Source of the DNA: an uncultured Oscillospiraceae bacterium
GTDB lineage: Bacteria; Bacillota; Clostridia; Oscillospirales; Oscillospiraceae
Assembly (NCBI GenBank): GCA_910578735.1
Contig: CAJTSQ010000001.1
Location: forward strand, 1-22,681
Direction of reading: 5' to 3'
Length of the DNA stretch: 22,681 nt
Below the pieces are notes generated by a model. It searched no databases. It worked only from the letters and a program-made list of their open reading frames with translations, and had not been told where the DNA came from. The position numbers and the translations under genes were made by a program. The first letter of the stretch is position 1; the number at the start of each line of letters is the position of its first letter. This document shows positions 1-7,052 of the stretch, piece by piece.

Positions 1-214
1 TCTCATACTCCACGTGAGCGGTGTTGATGGTGATGCCGCGCTCGCGCTCCTCGGGAGCCTTGTCGATGCTGGAGTAGTCCTCATACTGGGCCTGGCCCTT
101 CAGAGCCAGATACTTGGTAATGGCGGCGGTCAGGGTGGTCTTGCCGTGGTCAACGTGACCGATGGTGCCGATGTTAACATGGGGCTTGGTACGTTCAAAT
201 TTTGCCTTAGCCAT
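1..214 (-). CDS. tuf: Elongation factor Tu, N-terminal part (cut by window edge)
   Basis: Only the first 71 codons are in the window. The translation starts MAKAKFERTKPHVNIGTIGH and shows the P-loop GHVDHGKTT and the switch-I stretch EERERGITINTAHVEY, which identify the GTPase domain of EF-Tu. EF-Tu carries aminoacyl-tRNA to the ribosomal A site in a GTP-dependent way. The ATG at 214 is preceded by a strong AAGGAGG (223-230). It is the last gene of the str operon, 106 nt downstream of fusA, and a possible promoter of its own lies in that gap (283-311). The C-terminal domains are outside the window. Confidence 0.97.
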   Translation of the reverse strand, partial: MAKAKFERTKPHVNIGTIGHVDHGKTTLTAAITKYLALKGQAQYEDYSSIDKAPEERERGITINTAHVEYE

Positions 215-282
215 TGGATGTTTCCTCCTTATATTACAGTTATACTTTTTGGGGTCGGATGGGCTGCGGACGTATTGTGGAT

Positions 283-311
283 ATTCTATCCTATTTTGTC
301 CATAATTGCAA
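283..311 (-). promoter_or_regulatory. Possible sigma-A promoter of tuf
   Basis: On the minus strand TTGCAA (306-311) and TAGAAT (283-288) are 17 nt apart in the fusA-tuf gap. This would give tuf expression beyond read-through from the str operon promoter. The fit is good but was judged by eye only. Confidence 0.5.
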
Positions 312-320
312 CCCTATTTT

Positions 321-2426
321 TTAGTCCTGATTGCGGCCCCGCTCGGCCACGATCTTCTCGGCGATGTTCTTGGGGATCTGCACGTAGCTGTGGGGCTCCA
401 TGGAGTACTGGCCGCGGCCCTGGGTGGAGGACCGCAGGTCGGTGGCGTAGCCGAACATGTTGGCCAGAGGCACCAGGCTGTCCACCTGGACGGCGCCGGT
501 GCGGTTTTCCTGGCCCTGGATCTGTCCCCGGCGGCTGTTCAGGTCGCCGATGACGTTGCCCAGGTAGTCGTCCGGAACAATGACATCCACCTTCATGATG
601 GGCTCCAGCAGTACGGGCCCGGCCTTACGGCAGGCCTCCTTAAAGGCCATGGACCCGGCAATCTTAAAGGCCATCTCAGAGGAGTCCACCTCATGGAAGG
701 AACCGTCGTACAGGGTGACCTTCACGTCCACCACGGGGTAGCCGGCCAGCACGCCGGCCTGCATGGCCCCCTGGATGCCCTGGTCCACGGCGGGGATATA
801 CTCCTTGGGAATCGCGCCGCCCACGATGGCGTTCTCAAACACATAGCCCGCGCCGGACTCGTTGGGCTCCACGCGGATCTTGACATGGCCGTACTGGCCC
901 TTGCCGCCGGACTGGCGGGCGTACTTGGTGTCCTGCTCCACCTGCTTGGTGATGGTCTCCTTGTAGGCCACCTGGGGCGCGCCCACGTTGGCCTCCACCT
1001 TGTACTCGCGGAGCAGGCGGTCCACGATGATCTCCAGATGGAGCTCGCCCATGCCGGCGATGATGGTCTGGCCGGTCTCCTCGTCGGTGTAGGTCTTAAA
1101 GGTGGGGTCCTCCTCGGCCAGTTTCATCAGGGCGATGCCCATCTTCTCCTGGCCAGCCTTGGTCTTGGGCTCGATGGCCACCCGGATAACCGGCTCGGGG
1201 AACTCCATGGACTCCAGGATGATGGGGTGCTTCTCGTCGCAGAGGGTGTCGCCGGTGGTGGAGTTCTTCAGGCCGATGACGGCGGCGATGTCGCCGGAGT
1301 AGACGGTCTCGATGTCCTCCCGGTGGTTGGCGTGCATCTGGAGGATGCGGCCAATGCGCTCCTTCTGCTTCTTGGTGCTGTTCAGCACGGAGGTGCCGGT
1401 GTTCAGCATACCGGAATACACCCGGACGAAGGACAGGCGGCCCACATAGGGGTCGGTGGCGATCTTAAAGGCCAGGGCGGAGAAGGGGGCGTTGTCGTCA
1501 GCGGGACGCTCGTCCTCCTCTTCGGTGTCGGGGTTGACGCCCTGAATGGCGGGGATGTCAACGGGAGAAGGCATATAGTCCACGATGGCGTCCAGCAGCT
1601 TTTGAACCCCCTTGTTCTTGTAGGAGGTGCCGCAGACCACCGGGACCAGAGCGTTGTCGATGGTGCCCTTGCGCAGGGCTTTGCGGATCATGTCCTGGGG
1701 AACGTCCTGTTCCTCCAGCACCAGCTCCATAATCTCCTCGTCGATGTCGGCGCAGGCGTCCAGCAGCTTGGTGTGGTACTCCTGGGCCAGCTCCACCATG
1801 TCCTCGGGGATGGGCTCCACCCGCATGTCCTTGCCCAGGTCGTCATAGTAGATGTCGGCGTCCATCTCCACCAGGTCGATAATCCCCTTAAAGGTCTCCT
1901 CGGAGCCGATGGGCAGCTGGATGGGGACAGCGTTGGCCTTGAGCCGGTCATGAATCATGTCCAGCACGTGGTAGAAGTCGGCGCCCATGATGTCCATCTT
2001 GTTGACATAGATCATCCGGGGAACCTTGTAGTGGTCAGCCTGGCGCCAGACGGTCTCGGACTGGGGCTCCACGCCGCCCTTGGCGCACATGACGGTGACA
2101 GAGCCGTCCAGCACGCGCAGGGAACGCTCTACCTCAACGGTGAAGTCCACGTGGCCCGGAGTGTCGATGATGTTGATCCGGGTCTGGGGGAACTGGTCCT
2201 TGGTGCCCTGCCAGTAGCAGGTGGTGGCGGCGGAGGTGATGGTGATGCCGCGCTCCTGCTCCTGGGCCATCCAGTCCATGGTGGCGGTACCCTCGTGGGT
2301 CTCGCCGATCTTGTAGTTGACGCCGGTGTAGTAGAGGATACGCTCGGTGGTGGTCGTCTTGCCCGCATCGATGTGGGCCATGATGCCAATGTTCCGGGTA
2401 TTCTCCAGAGAAACTTTTCTAGGCAT
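321..2426 (-). CDS. fusA: Elongation factor G
   Basis: 701 aa, the usual length for bacterial EF-G. It catalyses GTP-dependent translocation and, with RRF, ribosome recycling. The G1 motif AHIDAGKTT is at residues 17-25, followed by the switch region ERGITITSAATTCYW, DTPGHVDF and NKMD. Domain IV contains GGKGQYGHV, and domain V ends with the usual RGRGQYSMEPHSY. The ATG at 2426 follows rpsG by 18 nt with an AAAGGAG-type site, so the two are translated from one transcript in the order rpsL-rpsG-fusA-tuf. No truncation or frameshift was seen. Confidence 0.98.
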   Translation of the reverse strand: MPRKVSLENTRNIGIMAHIDAGKTTTTERILYYTGVNYKIGETHEGTATMDWMAQEQERGITITSAATTCYWQGTKDQFPQTRINIIDTPGHVDFTVEVERSLRVLDGSVTVMCAKGGVEPQSETVWRQADHYKVPRMIYVNKMDIMGADFYHVLDMIHDRLKANAVPIQLPIGSEETFKGIIDLVEMDADIYYDDLGKDMRVEPIPEDMVELAQEYHTKLLDACADIDEEIMELVLEEQDVPQDMIRKALRKGTIDNALVPVVCGTSYKNKGVQKLLDAIVDYMPSPVDIPAIQGVNPDTEEEDERPADDNAPFSALAFKIATDPYVGRLSFVRVYSGMLNTGTSVLNSTKKQKERIGRILQMHANHREDIETVYSGDIAAVIGLKNSTTGDTLCDEKHPIILESMEFPEPVIRVAIEPKTKAGQEKMGIALMKLAEEDPTFKTYTDEETGQTIIAGMGELHLEIIVDRLLREYKVEANVGAPQVAYKETITKQVEQDTKYARQSGGKGQYGHVKIRVEPNESGAGYVFENAIVGGAIPKEYIPAVDQGIQGAMQAGVLAGYPVVDVKVTLYDGSFHEVDSSEMAFKIAGSMAFKEACRKAGPVLLEPIMKVDVIVPDDYLGNVIGDLNSRRGQIQGQENRTGAVQVDSLVPLANMFGYATDLRSSTQGRGQYSMEPHSYVQIPKNIAEKIVAERGRNQD

Positions 2427-2444
2427 AACGGGAATCTCCTTTTA

Positions 2445-2915
2445 TTACCAGCGGTAGTGAGCAAACGCCTTGTTGGACTCAGCCATCTTGTGGGTGTCCT
2501 CGCGCTTCTTCACGGCGGAGCCGGTGTTGTTGGCGGCGTCCATAATCTCGCCGGCCAGCCGCTCCTTCATGGTCTTCTCGCCCCGGTTGCGGGCGTAGGT
2601 GGTCAGCCAGCGCAGACCCAGGGTCTGCCGGCGCTCGGGCCGGACCTCGATAGGCACCTGGTAGGTGGCGCCGCCCACACGGCGGGCCTTGACCTCCAGG
2701 GAGGGCATGATGTTCTCAAGGGCCTGGGTATAGACCTCCATGGGTTCCTTGTCGGTCTTTTCCTTGATGATATCAAAAGCCCCATAGACGACCTTCTGGG
2801 CGACGCCCTTCTTGCCGTCCAGCATGATGCTGTTGACGAGCTTGGTAACCAGGACGGAGTTGTAAAGCGGGTCGGGTAAAATCTCCCGCTTGGGTACATT
2901 TCCTCTTCTGGGCAC
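2445..2915 (-). CDS. rpsG: 30S ribosomal protein S7
   Basis: 156 aa from a GTG start, the standard length of S7. S7 nucleates assembly of the 3' domain of 16S rRNA and lines the E site. The protein begins with the diagnostic PRRGNVPKREILPDPLYNS and contains GGATYQVPIEVRPERR. An in-frame ATG at 2933 would give six extra residues, but its codons are the ribosome binding site itself (AAGGAGG), and family alignment places the start at the GTG. The upstream spacer to rpsL is unusually long (2916-3182) and may bind S7 for autoregulation, as the E. coli rpsL-rpsG spacer does; this is inference. Confidence 0.97.
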   Translation of the reverse strand: MPRRGNVPKREILPDPLYNSVLVTKLVNSIMLDGKKGVAQKVVYGAFDIIKEKTDKEPMEVYTQALENIMPSLEVKARRVGGATYQVPIEVRPERRQTLGLRWLTTYARNRGEKTMKERLAGEIMDAANNTGSAVKKREDTHKMAESNKAFAHYRW

Positions 2916-3182
2916 TTTGCTTCCCTCCTTCATATAAAATTGAAATCATAGGTACTCGTACCCCAAACGGCGCACCGTTTGGACTGCGTGTAATGCCTGT
3001 CCGAGGTCTACCCATGGTATCCGCCTGTCGGGGTGCAGATACAATATATGGTTAAACGCCCGGCAAGGCTGTTGCCTTGCGCAAACGCACAATGCAAGTT
3101 TGGTTTCCTCAACAGATGAAAAACCTGTGAGACGGCGGGCCGAGGTCGTCCCGCCTAAGAGAAGTAATTTTTCGATGAAAAA
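2916..3182 (-). promoter_or_regulatory. Structured rpsL-rpsG intercistronic spacer
   Basis: These 267 nt carry no convincing gene. They hold several short perfect hairpins: AATTTTTC/GAAAAATT next to the rpsL stop, GGCGGG/CCCGCC, CAAGGC-TGTT-GCCTTG, AAACGG-CGCA-CCGTTT and GGTA-CTCG-TACC near the rpsG ribosome binding site. In E. coli the shorter spacer at the same place is the S7 autoregulatory target. A comparable role here is inferred from position and folding potential only. A weak promoter-like pair (TTGCCG, 17 nt, TGTATC) was also seen but is poor. Confidence 0.4.
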
Positions 3183-3608
3183 TTATTTCTTCTTGGCTCC
3201 CTTGGGCCGCTTGGCGCCGTACTTGGAGCGGGCCTGCATACGGCCGTTGACGCCCTGGGTGTCCAGAGTGCCGCGGATGATGTGGTAGCGCACGCCGGGC
3301 AGGTCCTTGACACGGCCGCCGCGGATCATCACGACGCTGTGCTCCTGCAGGTTGTGGCCCACGCCGGGGATATAGGCGGTGACCTCCATCCCGTTGGTCA
3401 GCTTCACACGGGCGATCTTACGAAGGGCCGAGTTGGGCTTCTTGGGGGTGGAAGTACGCACGGCGGTGCAGACGCCTCTCTTCTGGGGGGAGGGCAGGTC
3501 GGTACTCCGGTTCTTCAGGGTGTTCAGACCGTGCTGAAGAGCGGGGGAGGTGGACTTGTACGCCGCCATCGTGCGGCCCTTGCGCACCAGCTGGTTAAAA
3601 GTAGGCAT
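3183..3608 (-). CDS. rpsL: 30S ribosomal protein S12
   Basis: 141 aa. S12 sits at the decoding centre and controls accuracy. The start MPTFNQLVRKGR was chosen at 3608 because it matches the family and is preceded by GGAGGAAA; an in-frame ATG at 3632 would add eight foreign residues. The Gram-positive insertion (about residues 13-37) is present. The loop TPKKPNSALRK (K56/K57) and the second loop RGGRVKDLPGVRYH are both wild type, so nothing suggests streptomycin resistance. It lies 74 nt downstream of the L7Ae-like gene in the same operon. Confidence 0.98.
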   Translation of the reverse strand: MPTFNQLVRKGRTMAAYKSTSPALQHGLNTLKNRSTDLPSPQKRGVCTAVRTSTPKKPNSALRKIARVKLTNGMEVTAYIPGVGHNLQEHSVVMIRGGRVKDLPGVRYHIIRGTLDTQGVNGRMQARSKYGAKRPKGAKKK

Positions 3609-3682
3609 GAATGGGTTTCCTCCTTTCCTCAATTCTGCCCCGTTTTGGGGCGTAATCTATATTTTAACAAATTTGGGAATTT

Positions 3683-3931
3683 TTATCCCTCTTTTGTTAA
3701 AACCGCAACTGCGGCCCCCACGGCGATGCCGCAGGACGTGCCCAGCTCCTTCATGGAGGGCACCTGGACCACCGGCACCTGCCGGTTCACCGCCTCCTGC
3801 ACCAGGGGCTGGAGCAGACGGGGGTCGGCGTCCACGGCGATATACAGCCGGGCGGCCCGGCCGTCCCGCAGGGCCCGTTTGGCCTGCTTGGCCCCCACAA
3901 CCTTGTTGGGGCCGGATAATTCCTGAATCAT
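3683..3931 (-). CDS. L7Ae/L30e-family ribosomal-type protein (YbxF-like)
   Basis: 82 aa, the expected size of the single-domain L7Ae/L30e fold. The family binds kink-turn RNA. The family signature is seen in NKVVGAKQAKRAL near the N terminus, AVDADPRLLQPLVQEA, and a conserved end ELGTSCGIAVGAAVAVL. In Firmicutes this gene (ybxF/rplGB) lies between rpoC and rpsL. Here it is the first gene of the transcript: rpoC is not upstream and a divergent serpin gene takes its place. A GGAGGGAGG site precedes the ATG. The function in ribosomes or as a K-turn chaperone is known from relatives, not shown here. Confidence 0.9.
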   Translation of the reverse strand: MIQELSGPNKVVGAKQAKRALRDGRAARLYIAVDADPRLLQPLVQEAVNRQVPVVQVPSMKELGTSCGIAVGAAVAVLTKEG

Positions 3932-3971
3932 TTCGGCGCTCCCTCCCTCCCCTTTTGGGGAATTTCATCGG

Positions 3972-3994
3972 GTAAAAGGGCGCAATGCCCCTAC
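3972..3994 (-). repeat. Single GTAG-headed palindrome (REP-like) in the str operon leader
   Basis: Read on the minus strand the unit starts GTAGGGGC and closes with GCCC around a five-base loop. It lies in the 5' untranslated leader of the str operon, a few bases after the expected transcription start. It resembles the larger GTAG-headed elements elsewhere in the window and may be a solo or eroded copy. Confidence 0.5.
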
Positions 3995-4008
3995 CGCCAC
4001 AAAACGGT

Positions 4009-4037
4009 ATTATACCATCCCTTTCCCTCGCCGTCAA
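4009..4037 (-). promoter_or_regulatory. Sigma-A promoter of the str operon
   Basis: On the minus strand TTGACG (4032-4037) and a perfect TATAAT (4009-4014) are separated by exactly 17 nt. The expected start near 4001 gives a leader of about 70 nt before the L7Ae-like gene. It explains how the str operon is transcribed here without the usual rpoBC genes upstream. Confidence 0.85.
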
Positions 4038-4104
4038 GAAAATTCCTCTTGATTTTTTCCAAAAAACCTTCAAAAAAGCGCAACCACACAGGACGGTTTT
4101 CGTC

Positions 4105-4110
4105 TATAAT
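4105..4110 (+). promoter_or_regulatory. Possible -10 element for the serpin gene
   Basis: A perfect TATAAT on the plus strand lies 150 nt before the serpin start, but no convincing -35 box is found 16-18 nt upstream. It is immediately followed by the GTAG repeat at 4123. Confidence 0.3.
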
Positions 4111-4122
4111 AGTAGGCGGCAC

Positions 4123-4200
4123 GTAGGGACGCTTCAAGAAGCGTCCGCGTAATCCCACTGTTCCGCCCAAACATGCGGACGCATCGTGATGCGTCCCTAC
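4123..4200. repeat. Inverted pair of GTAG-headed palindromes (BIME-like), copy 1
   Basis: The left unit is GTAG followed by the perfect 9-bp hairpin GGACGCTTC-AA-GAAGCGTCC (4127-4146). The right unit is the hairpin GGACGCATC-GT-GATGCGTCC (4177-4196) followed by CTAC, so it is the same head in inverted orientation. A 30-nt unrelated linker separates them. The copy at 15990-16081 has the same two hairpins and a different linker. It lies in the leader of the serpin gene. Confidence 0.85.
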
Positions 4201-4211
4201 ACAAACCAGAC

Positions 4212-4237
4212 GGGGTGGCATAGAGGCCGCCCCCTGC
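4212..4237. repeat. Degenerate REP-like unit before the serpin ribosome binding site
   Basis: GGGGTGGC ... GCCGCCCC, ending in CTGC instead of CTAC. It differs from the right half of the element at 19241-19314 at three positions over 26 nt, all transitions. It directly precedes the GAAAAGGAGG of the serpin gene, so the serpin leader is built almost wholly from two repeats. Confidence 0.6.
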
Positions 4238-4257
4238 GCAGAAAAGGAGGATTTTCC

Positions 4258-5544
4258 ATGAAACGAACCCTTGCCCTTCTCCTGGCCGCCGCCCTGGGCC
4301 TCGGCCTGCTGTCCGGCTGCGCCCGGGCCTCTGCCGCCAAGGAGCTCACCGCCCCCAAACTGTCCGTAACCCCCTCCAACAGCGAGGAGGTCAACGAGGC
4401 CCTGGCCGGCTTTGGCCTGGAGCTGCTGAAAAAGACCCGGGACGCCAACGGCGAAACTGCCATGAACAGCGACATGGACCACATGCCCTTCTCCACCCTG
4501 GTCTCCCCACTCTCCGTGGCCCTGGCTCTGTCCATGACCGCCAACGGAGCGGCCGGCAATACCCTGGCCCAGTTTCAGGACATGCTGGGGGGAGGCGTGG
4601 ACCTGGTGGAGCTGAACACCGCCTGCGCCCAGCTGATGGCGGACTATCAGGGACTGGGCGGCTCCACCAAATGCGCCATCGCCAACAGCCTGTGGGTGGA
4701 CCCGGAGGACCAGATCAAAGATGAGTTCATCGGCCAGTGCCGGGGTATCTACGACGCCCAGATCTTCCAGGGGGAGCTGTCCGCCCCCGGGATTGTGGGC
4801 GACCTGAACGGCTGGGTCTCCAAGCACACCAACAAGATGATCCCCAGCATCATTGACAAACCTTTTGAGCAAAATACCGCCCTTTTGCTGGTGAATGCCC
4901 TCTATTTGAAGAACAAATGGCTCCAGGGGTTCGACCCCCGGGCCACCCGGGAGATGGACTTCCACCACGCCGGCGGGCCCGATAGCCGGATGGAGTTCCT
5001 GTCCAAGCACAGCACGGAGCTGTCCTATCTTCAGGGCAAGGGGGCCCAGGGTGTGGTCCTGCCCTACGACGACGGGCGGTTGGCCTTCGTGGCAATTTTG
5101 CCCGATTTGTACCCGGACTCCCCAGATTTTGGTCAGTGGCTGAACAATCTGGAGGGAAACAGCTTATCCCAGCTTATTAACAACAGAGAGGACGCTACCT
5201 TTTTGAGCTTTGCCATGCCGAAATTCTCAGCGGAATGGAAGGGCAATCTGGAGGACACCCTGCCCCTGCTGGGACTGGAGGACGCCTTTGTTCCCGGCGC
5301 CGCCGATTTCTCCAGCCTGGGGGACAGCCCGGAGGGCTACTACATCTCCCAGGTGATTCACGCCACAAAAATTGAGGTCAACGAGAAGGGCACCGAGGCC
5401 GCCGCCGCCACGGTGGTGGATGCCCTGGGGGGCATCGCCGCGCCGCCCCAGGAGGGGATCACCCTGGTGCTGGACCGCCCCTTCCTCTACGGCATTGTAG
5501 ACCTGTACACCGGCGTGCCCCTGTTTTTGGGCACCTATGAATAA
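4258..5544 (+). CDS. Serpin-family protease inhibitor, lipoprotein
   Basis: 428 aa. A lipoprotein signal (MKRTLALLL...) ends in the lipobox LLSGC (Cys21), so the mature protein should be anchored outside the membrane. The serpin fold is shown by VSPLSVALALSMTANGA (about 82-98), LLLVNALYLKNKW, the DFHHAGG segment and the C-terminal DRPFLYGIVDLYTGVPLFLG. The hinge of the reactive-centre loop is EKGTEAAAATV (376-386), matching inhibitory serpins (Gly at P15, Thr at P14, alanines at P12-P9). Counting from the hinge puts the scissile bond near Gly392-Ile393, but this is approximate. The ATG at 4258 was chosen because of AAAAGGAGG and the signal peptide. The target protease is unknown; relatives in gut Firmicutes and bifidobacteria inhibit host or bacterial serine proteases. 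Confidence 0.93.
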   Translation: MKRTLALLLAAALGLGLLSGCARASAAKELTAPKLSVTPSNSEEVNEALAGFGLELLKKTRDANGETAMNSDMDHMPFSTLVSPLSVALALSMTANGAAGNTLAQFQDMLGGGVDLVELNTACAQLMADYQGLGGSTKCAIANSLWVDPEDQIKDEFIGQCRGIYDAQIFQGELSAPGIVGDLNGWVSKHTNKMIPSIIDKPFEQNTALLLVNALYLKNKWLQGFDPRATREMDFHHAGGPDSRMEFLSKHSTELSYLQGKGAQGVVLPYDDGRLAFVAILPDLYPDSPDFGQWLNNLEGNSLSQLINNREDATFLSFAMPKFSAEWKGNLEDTLPLLGLEDAFVPGAADFSSLGDSPEGYYISQVIHATKIEVNEKGTEAAAATVVDALGGIAAPPQEGITLVLDRPFLYGIVDLYTGVPLFLGTYE

Positions 5545-5596
5545 ACCGCGCCAAACCGGGCATACTGTGGGGACCAATATAAAAGGAGGGATCCCC

Positions 5597-5782
5597 ATGC
5601 AGGTCCATGTCAACGGCGAGTGCATCGGCTGCGGAATGTGCGCCAGCGTCTGCCCCAACGAGTTCTTCATGACCGACGGCGGCACCGCCGCCGCCTTCTC
5701 CCCGGAGGTGGGCCCCGACCTGGCCGACCAGGTCCAGGCCGCCGCCGACGGCTGCCCGGTGAGCGCCATTGAGGTGCGATAG
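5597..5782 (+). CDS. Small ferredoxin, probably one [4Fe-4S] cluster
   Basis: 61 aa. CIGCGMCASVC gives Cys9, Cys12, Cys15 and Cys19, and the distal Cys-Pro is Cys53. This matches single-cluster [4Fe-4S] ferredoxins, which use the first three cysteines plus the distal one; Cys19 has no obvious partner. The middle of the protein is acidic. It is a soluble electron carrier, redox partner unknown. The ATG at 5597 follows AAAAGGAGGG. The gene starts 52 nt after the serpin stop, so it may share its transcript, and it ends at a terminator formed by the repeat at 5793-5920. Confidence 0.92.
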   Translation: MQVHVNGECIGCGMCASVCPNEFFMTDGGTAAAFSPEVGPDLADQVQAAADGCPVSAIEVR

Positions 5783-5792
5783 AACGCAAAAA

Positions 5793-5920
5793 GGCCCCCT
5801 TGTTAAAGGGGGCTGGCACCGCCGCAGGCGGTGACTGGGGGATTCCGGTTCATCGAAAACTTTCCTGTAAACGGAATCCCCCCGCCGCTTCGCGGCCCTC
5901 CCCCCTTTGACAAGGGGGGC
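5793..5920. repeat. Composite palindromic element with outward terminators (family 2, copy 1)
   Basis: The outer arms are GGCCCCCTTGTTAAAGGGGG at the left and CCCCCCTTTGACAAGGGGGG at the right, each also a hairpin by itself. Inside are the hairpin CACCGCC-GCA-GGCGGTG, the inverted pair GGGGGATTCCG / CGGAATCCCCC and a CCGC-TTC-GCGG hairpin. The right hairpin is followed by ATTTTATT and the left one, read on the minus strand, by CCTTTTTG. The element can therefore stop both the ferredoxin and the convergent CBS-domain transcript. The first 43 nt recur at 22639-22681 with two differences. Confidence 0.85.
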
Positions 5921-5934
5921 ATTTTATTATGTAC

Positions 5935-6837
5935 TTATTCCTTCTCCGGCTCCGGCTCCGGGCTCAGCTTCTCCACCAAGGCCCACTCCACCCGGCGGTC
6001 GCACAGCTCCTCCACCTGGATGTGGAGCCCCAGGGCCTCCACCACCGGACGGCTGCCGTCCTCCGGGATGACCGACAGCTGAGAGAAGACCAGGCCGCCC
6101 AGGGTATCGTAGTCCATCTCCTCGTCCTCGGGGAGCTCGAAGCCCATGGCCTTGGCCAGCTCCTCCAAATCGGCGGAGCCGGACACCCGCCAGCGCTTCT
6201 CGTCCAGCCGGATGATCTCCTGCTCCTCCTGGGGGTCAAACTCGTCGTAGATATTGCCCACCAGCTCCTCCAGCAGGTCCTCCAGGGTGACCAGGCCGCT
6301 GGTGCCGCCGTATTCATCCACCACCAGGGCCATATGGGTCTTTTTGCCCTGCATATCCCGGAAAAGCACATCCGCCGCCACCGTCTCGGGGACGAAGTAG
6401 GCCGGGCGGAGCAGCTCCTTCAGGGGCCGGGGGACGGGCTGGTGGAAGTTGAGCAGATAGTCCCGTGTGGACAGGATGCCCACAATGTCGTCCGCGTCCT
6501 CCCCATATACCGGGAACCGGGACAGCCCCGACTGGCGGATCGCCTCGATAATCTCTCCCTCCTCCGCGTCGGCAGGGAGCGTGACCATATCAGTGCGGTG
6601 GACCATCACATCTCTGGCGGTGGTGTTGTCAAACTGGAATACATTCTCAATGAACTCCTTCTCATTGCTCTGGATGGCGCCCGACTCCTCGCCCTCCTCC
6701 ACCATGGCCATGATATTGTCCTCAGACACCTGATCCTTCCGGCGCAGCAGGCTCAGAATCGGCCTCCAGAGCAGCAGGACGCCGTTGAACACCAGGCTGA
6801 TTCCAAACAGTATAAGCCATATTTGGCCGTCGTCCAC
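5935..6837 (-). CDS. CBS-pair / CorC-HlyC domain membrane protein
   Basis: 300 aa from a GTG start. One N-terminal membrane helix (about residues 6-25) is followed by a CBS pair (about 75-195; SRFPVYGEDADDIVGILSTRDYL and MALVVDEYGGTSGLVTLEDLLEELVG) and a C-terminal CorC/HlyC transporter-associated domain (about 205-295). Relatives are called hemolysin or CNNM/CorC-type ion transport proteins, but here the multi-helix DUF21 domain is reduced to a single helix, so transport by this protein alone is doubtful. An in-frame ATG at 6855 is unlikely because its codons are the ribosome binding site AAGGAGGT, 8 nt before the GTG. It has its own promoter (6885-6913). Confidence 0.85.
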   Translation of the reverse strand: MDDGQIWLILFGISLVFNGVLLLWRPILSLLRRKDQVSEDNIMAMVEEGEESGAIQSNEKEFIENVFQFDNTTARDVMVHRTDMVTLPADAEEGEIIEAIRQSGLSRFPVYGEDADDIVGILSTRDYLLNFHQPVPRPLKELLRPAYFVPETVAADVLFRDMQGKKTHMALVVDEYGGTSGLVTLEDLLEELVGNIYDEFDPQEEQEIIRLDEKRWRVSGSADLEELAKAMGFELPEDEEMDYDTLGGLVFSQLSVIPEDGSRPVVEALGLHIQVEELCDRRVEWALVEKLSPEPEPEKE

Positions 6838-6884
6838 GGGTATGACCTCCTTCATCAGGCAAAAAAATAGGTTGATACGCCTGC

Positions 6885-6913
6885 ATCATAACACAAAAAC
6901 CCTGATGTGACAA
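6885..6913 (-). promoter_or_regulatory. Sigma-A promoter of the CBS-domain gene
   Basis: On the minus strand TTGTCA (6908-6913) and TATGAT (6885-6890) are 17 nt apart, with TG one base before the -10 (extended -10). The start codon lies about 40 nt further downstream. Confidence 0.75.
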
Positions 6914-6952
6914 GGGGGCTGGGCAGTTTTCAGGGCGGAAAGAGATTTATAG

Positions 6953-6981
6953 GTGCAAAGCCCCCCAAAGTATGATATAAT
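6953..6981 (+). promoter_or_regulatory. Promoter of the glyoxalase / acyltransferase pair
   Basis: A perfect TATAAT (6976-6981) with TG one base upstream (extended -10) and GTGCAA 17 nt before it. It is divergent from the CBS gene promoter. The leader holds the perfect hairpin GCTCCAG...CTGGAGC (6992-7016). Confidence 0.65.
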
Positions 6982-7052
6982 CCCCTTGACCGCTCCAGGG
7001 CTGGCGGCTCTGGAGCATTGGGCACCACTCATTGATGAAGGAGACTATTTTT

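Noticed and set aside
306..2879. An 857-codon open frame on the plus strand opposite fusA and rpsG
   Set aside because: It is the antisense of clear elongation factor G and S7 genes, with His/Gly/Val/Leu-rich composition typical of GC-rich shadow frames and no ribosome binding site.
2773..3015. An 80-codon frame crossing the rpsL-rpsG spacer and the start of rpsG
   Set aside because: It overlaps rpsG out of frame, lacks a ribosome binding site, and its second half is a shadow of S7.
2935..3015. tRNA-like look of the GGTACGAGTACC stretch before rpsG
   Set aside because: No acceptor stem, anticodon arm or T-loop consensus could be drawn; it is a simple 4-bp hairpin.
3183..3608. Possible streptomycin-resistance alleles in rpsL
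   Set aside because: The two loops where such changes occur read as wild type.
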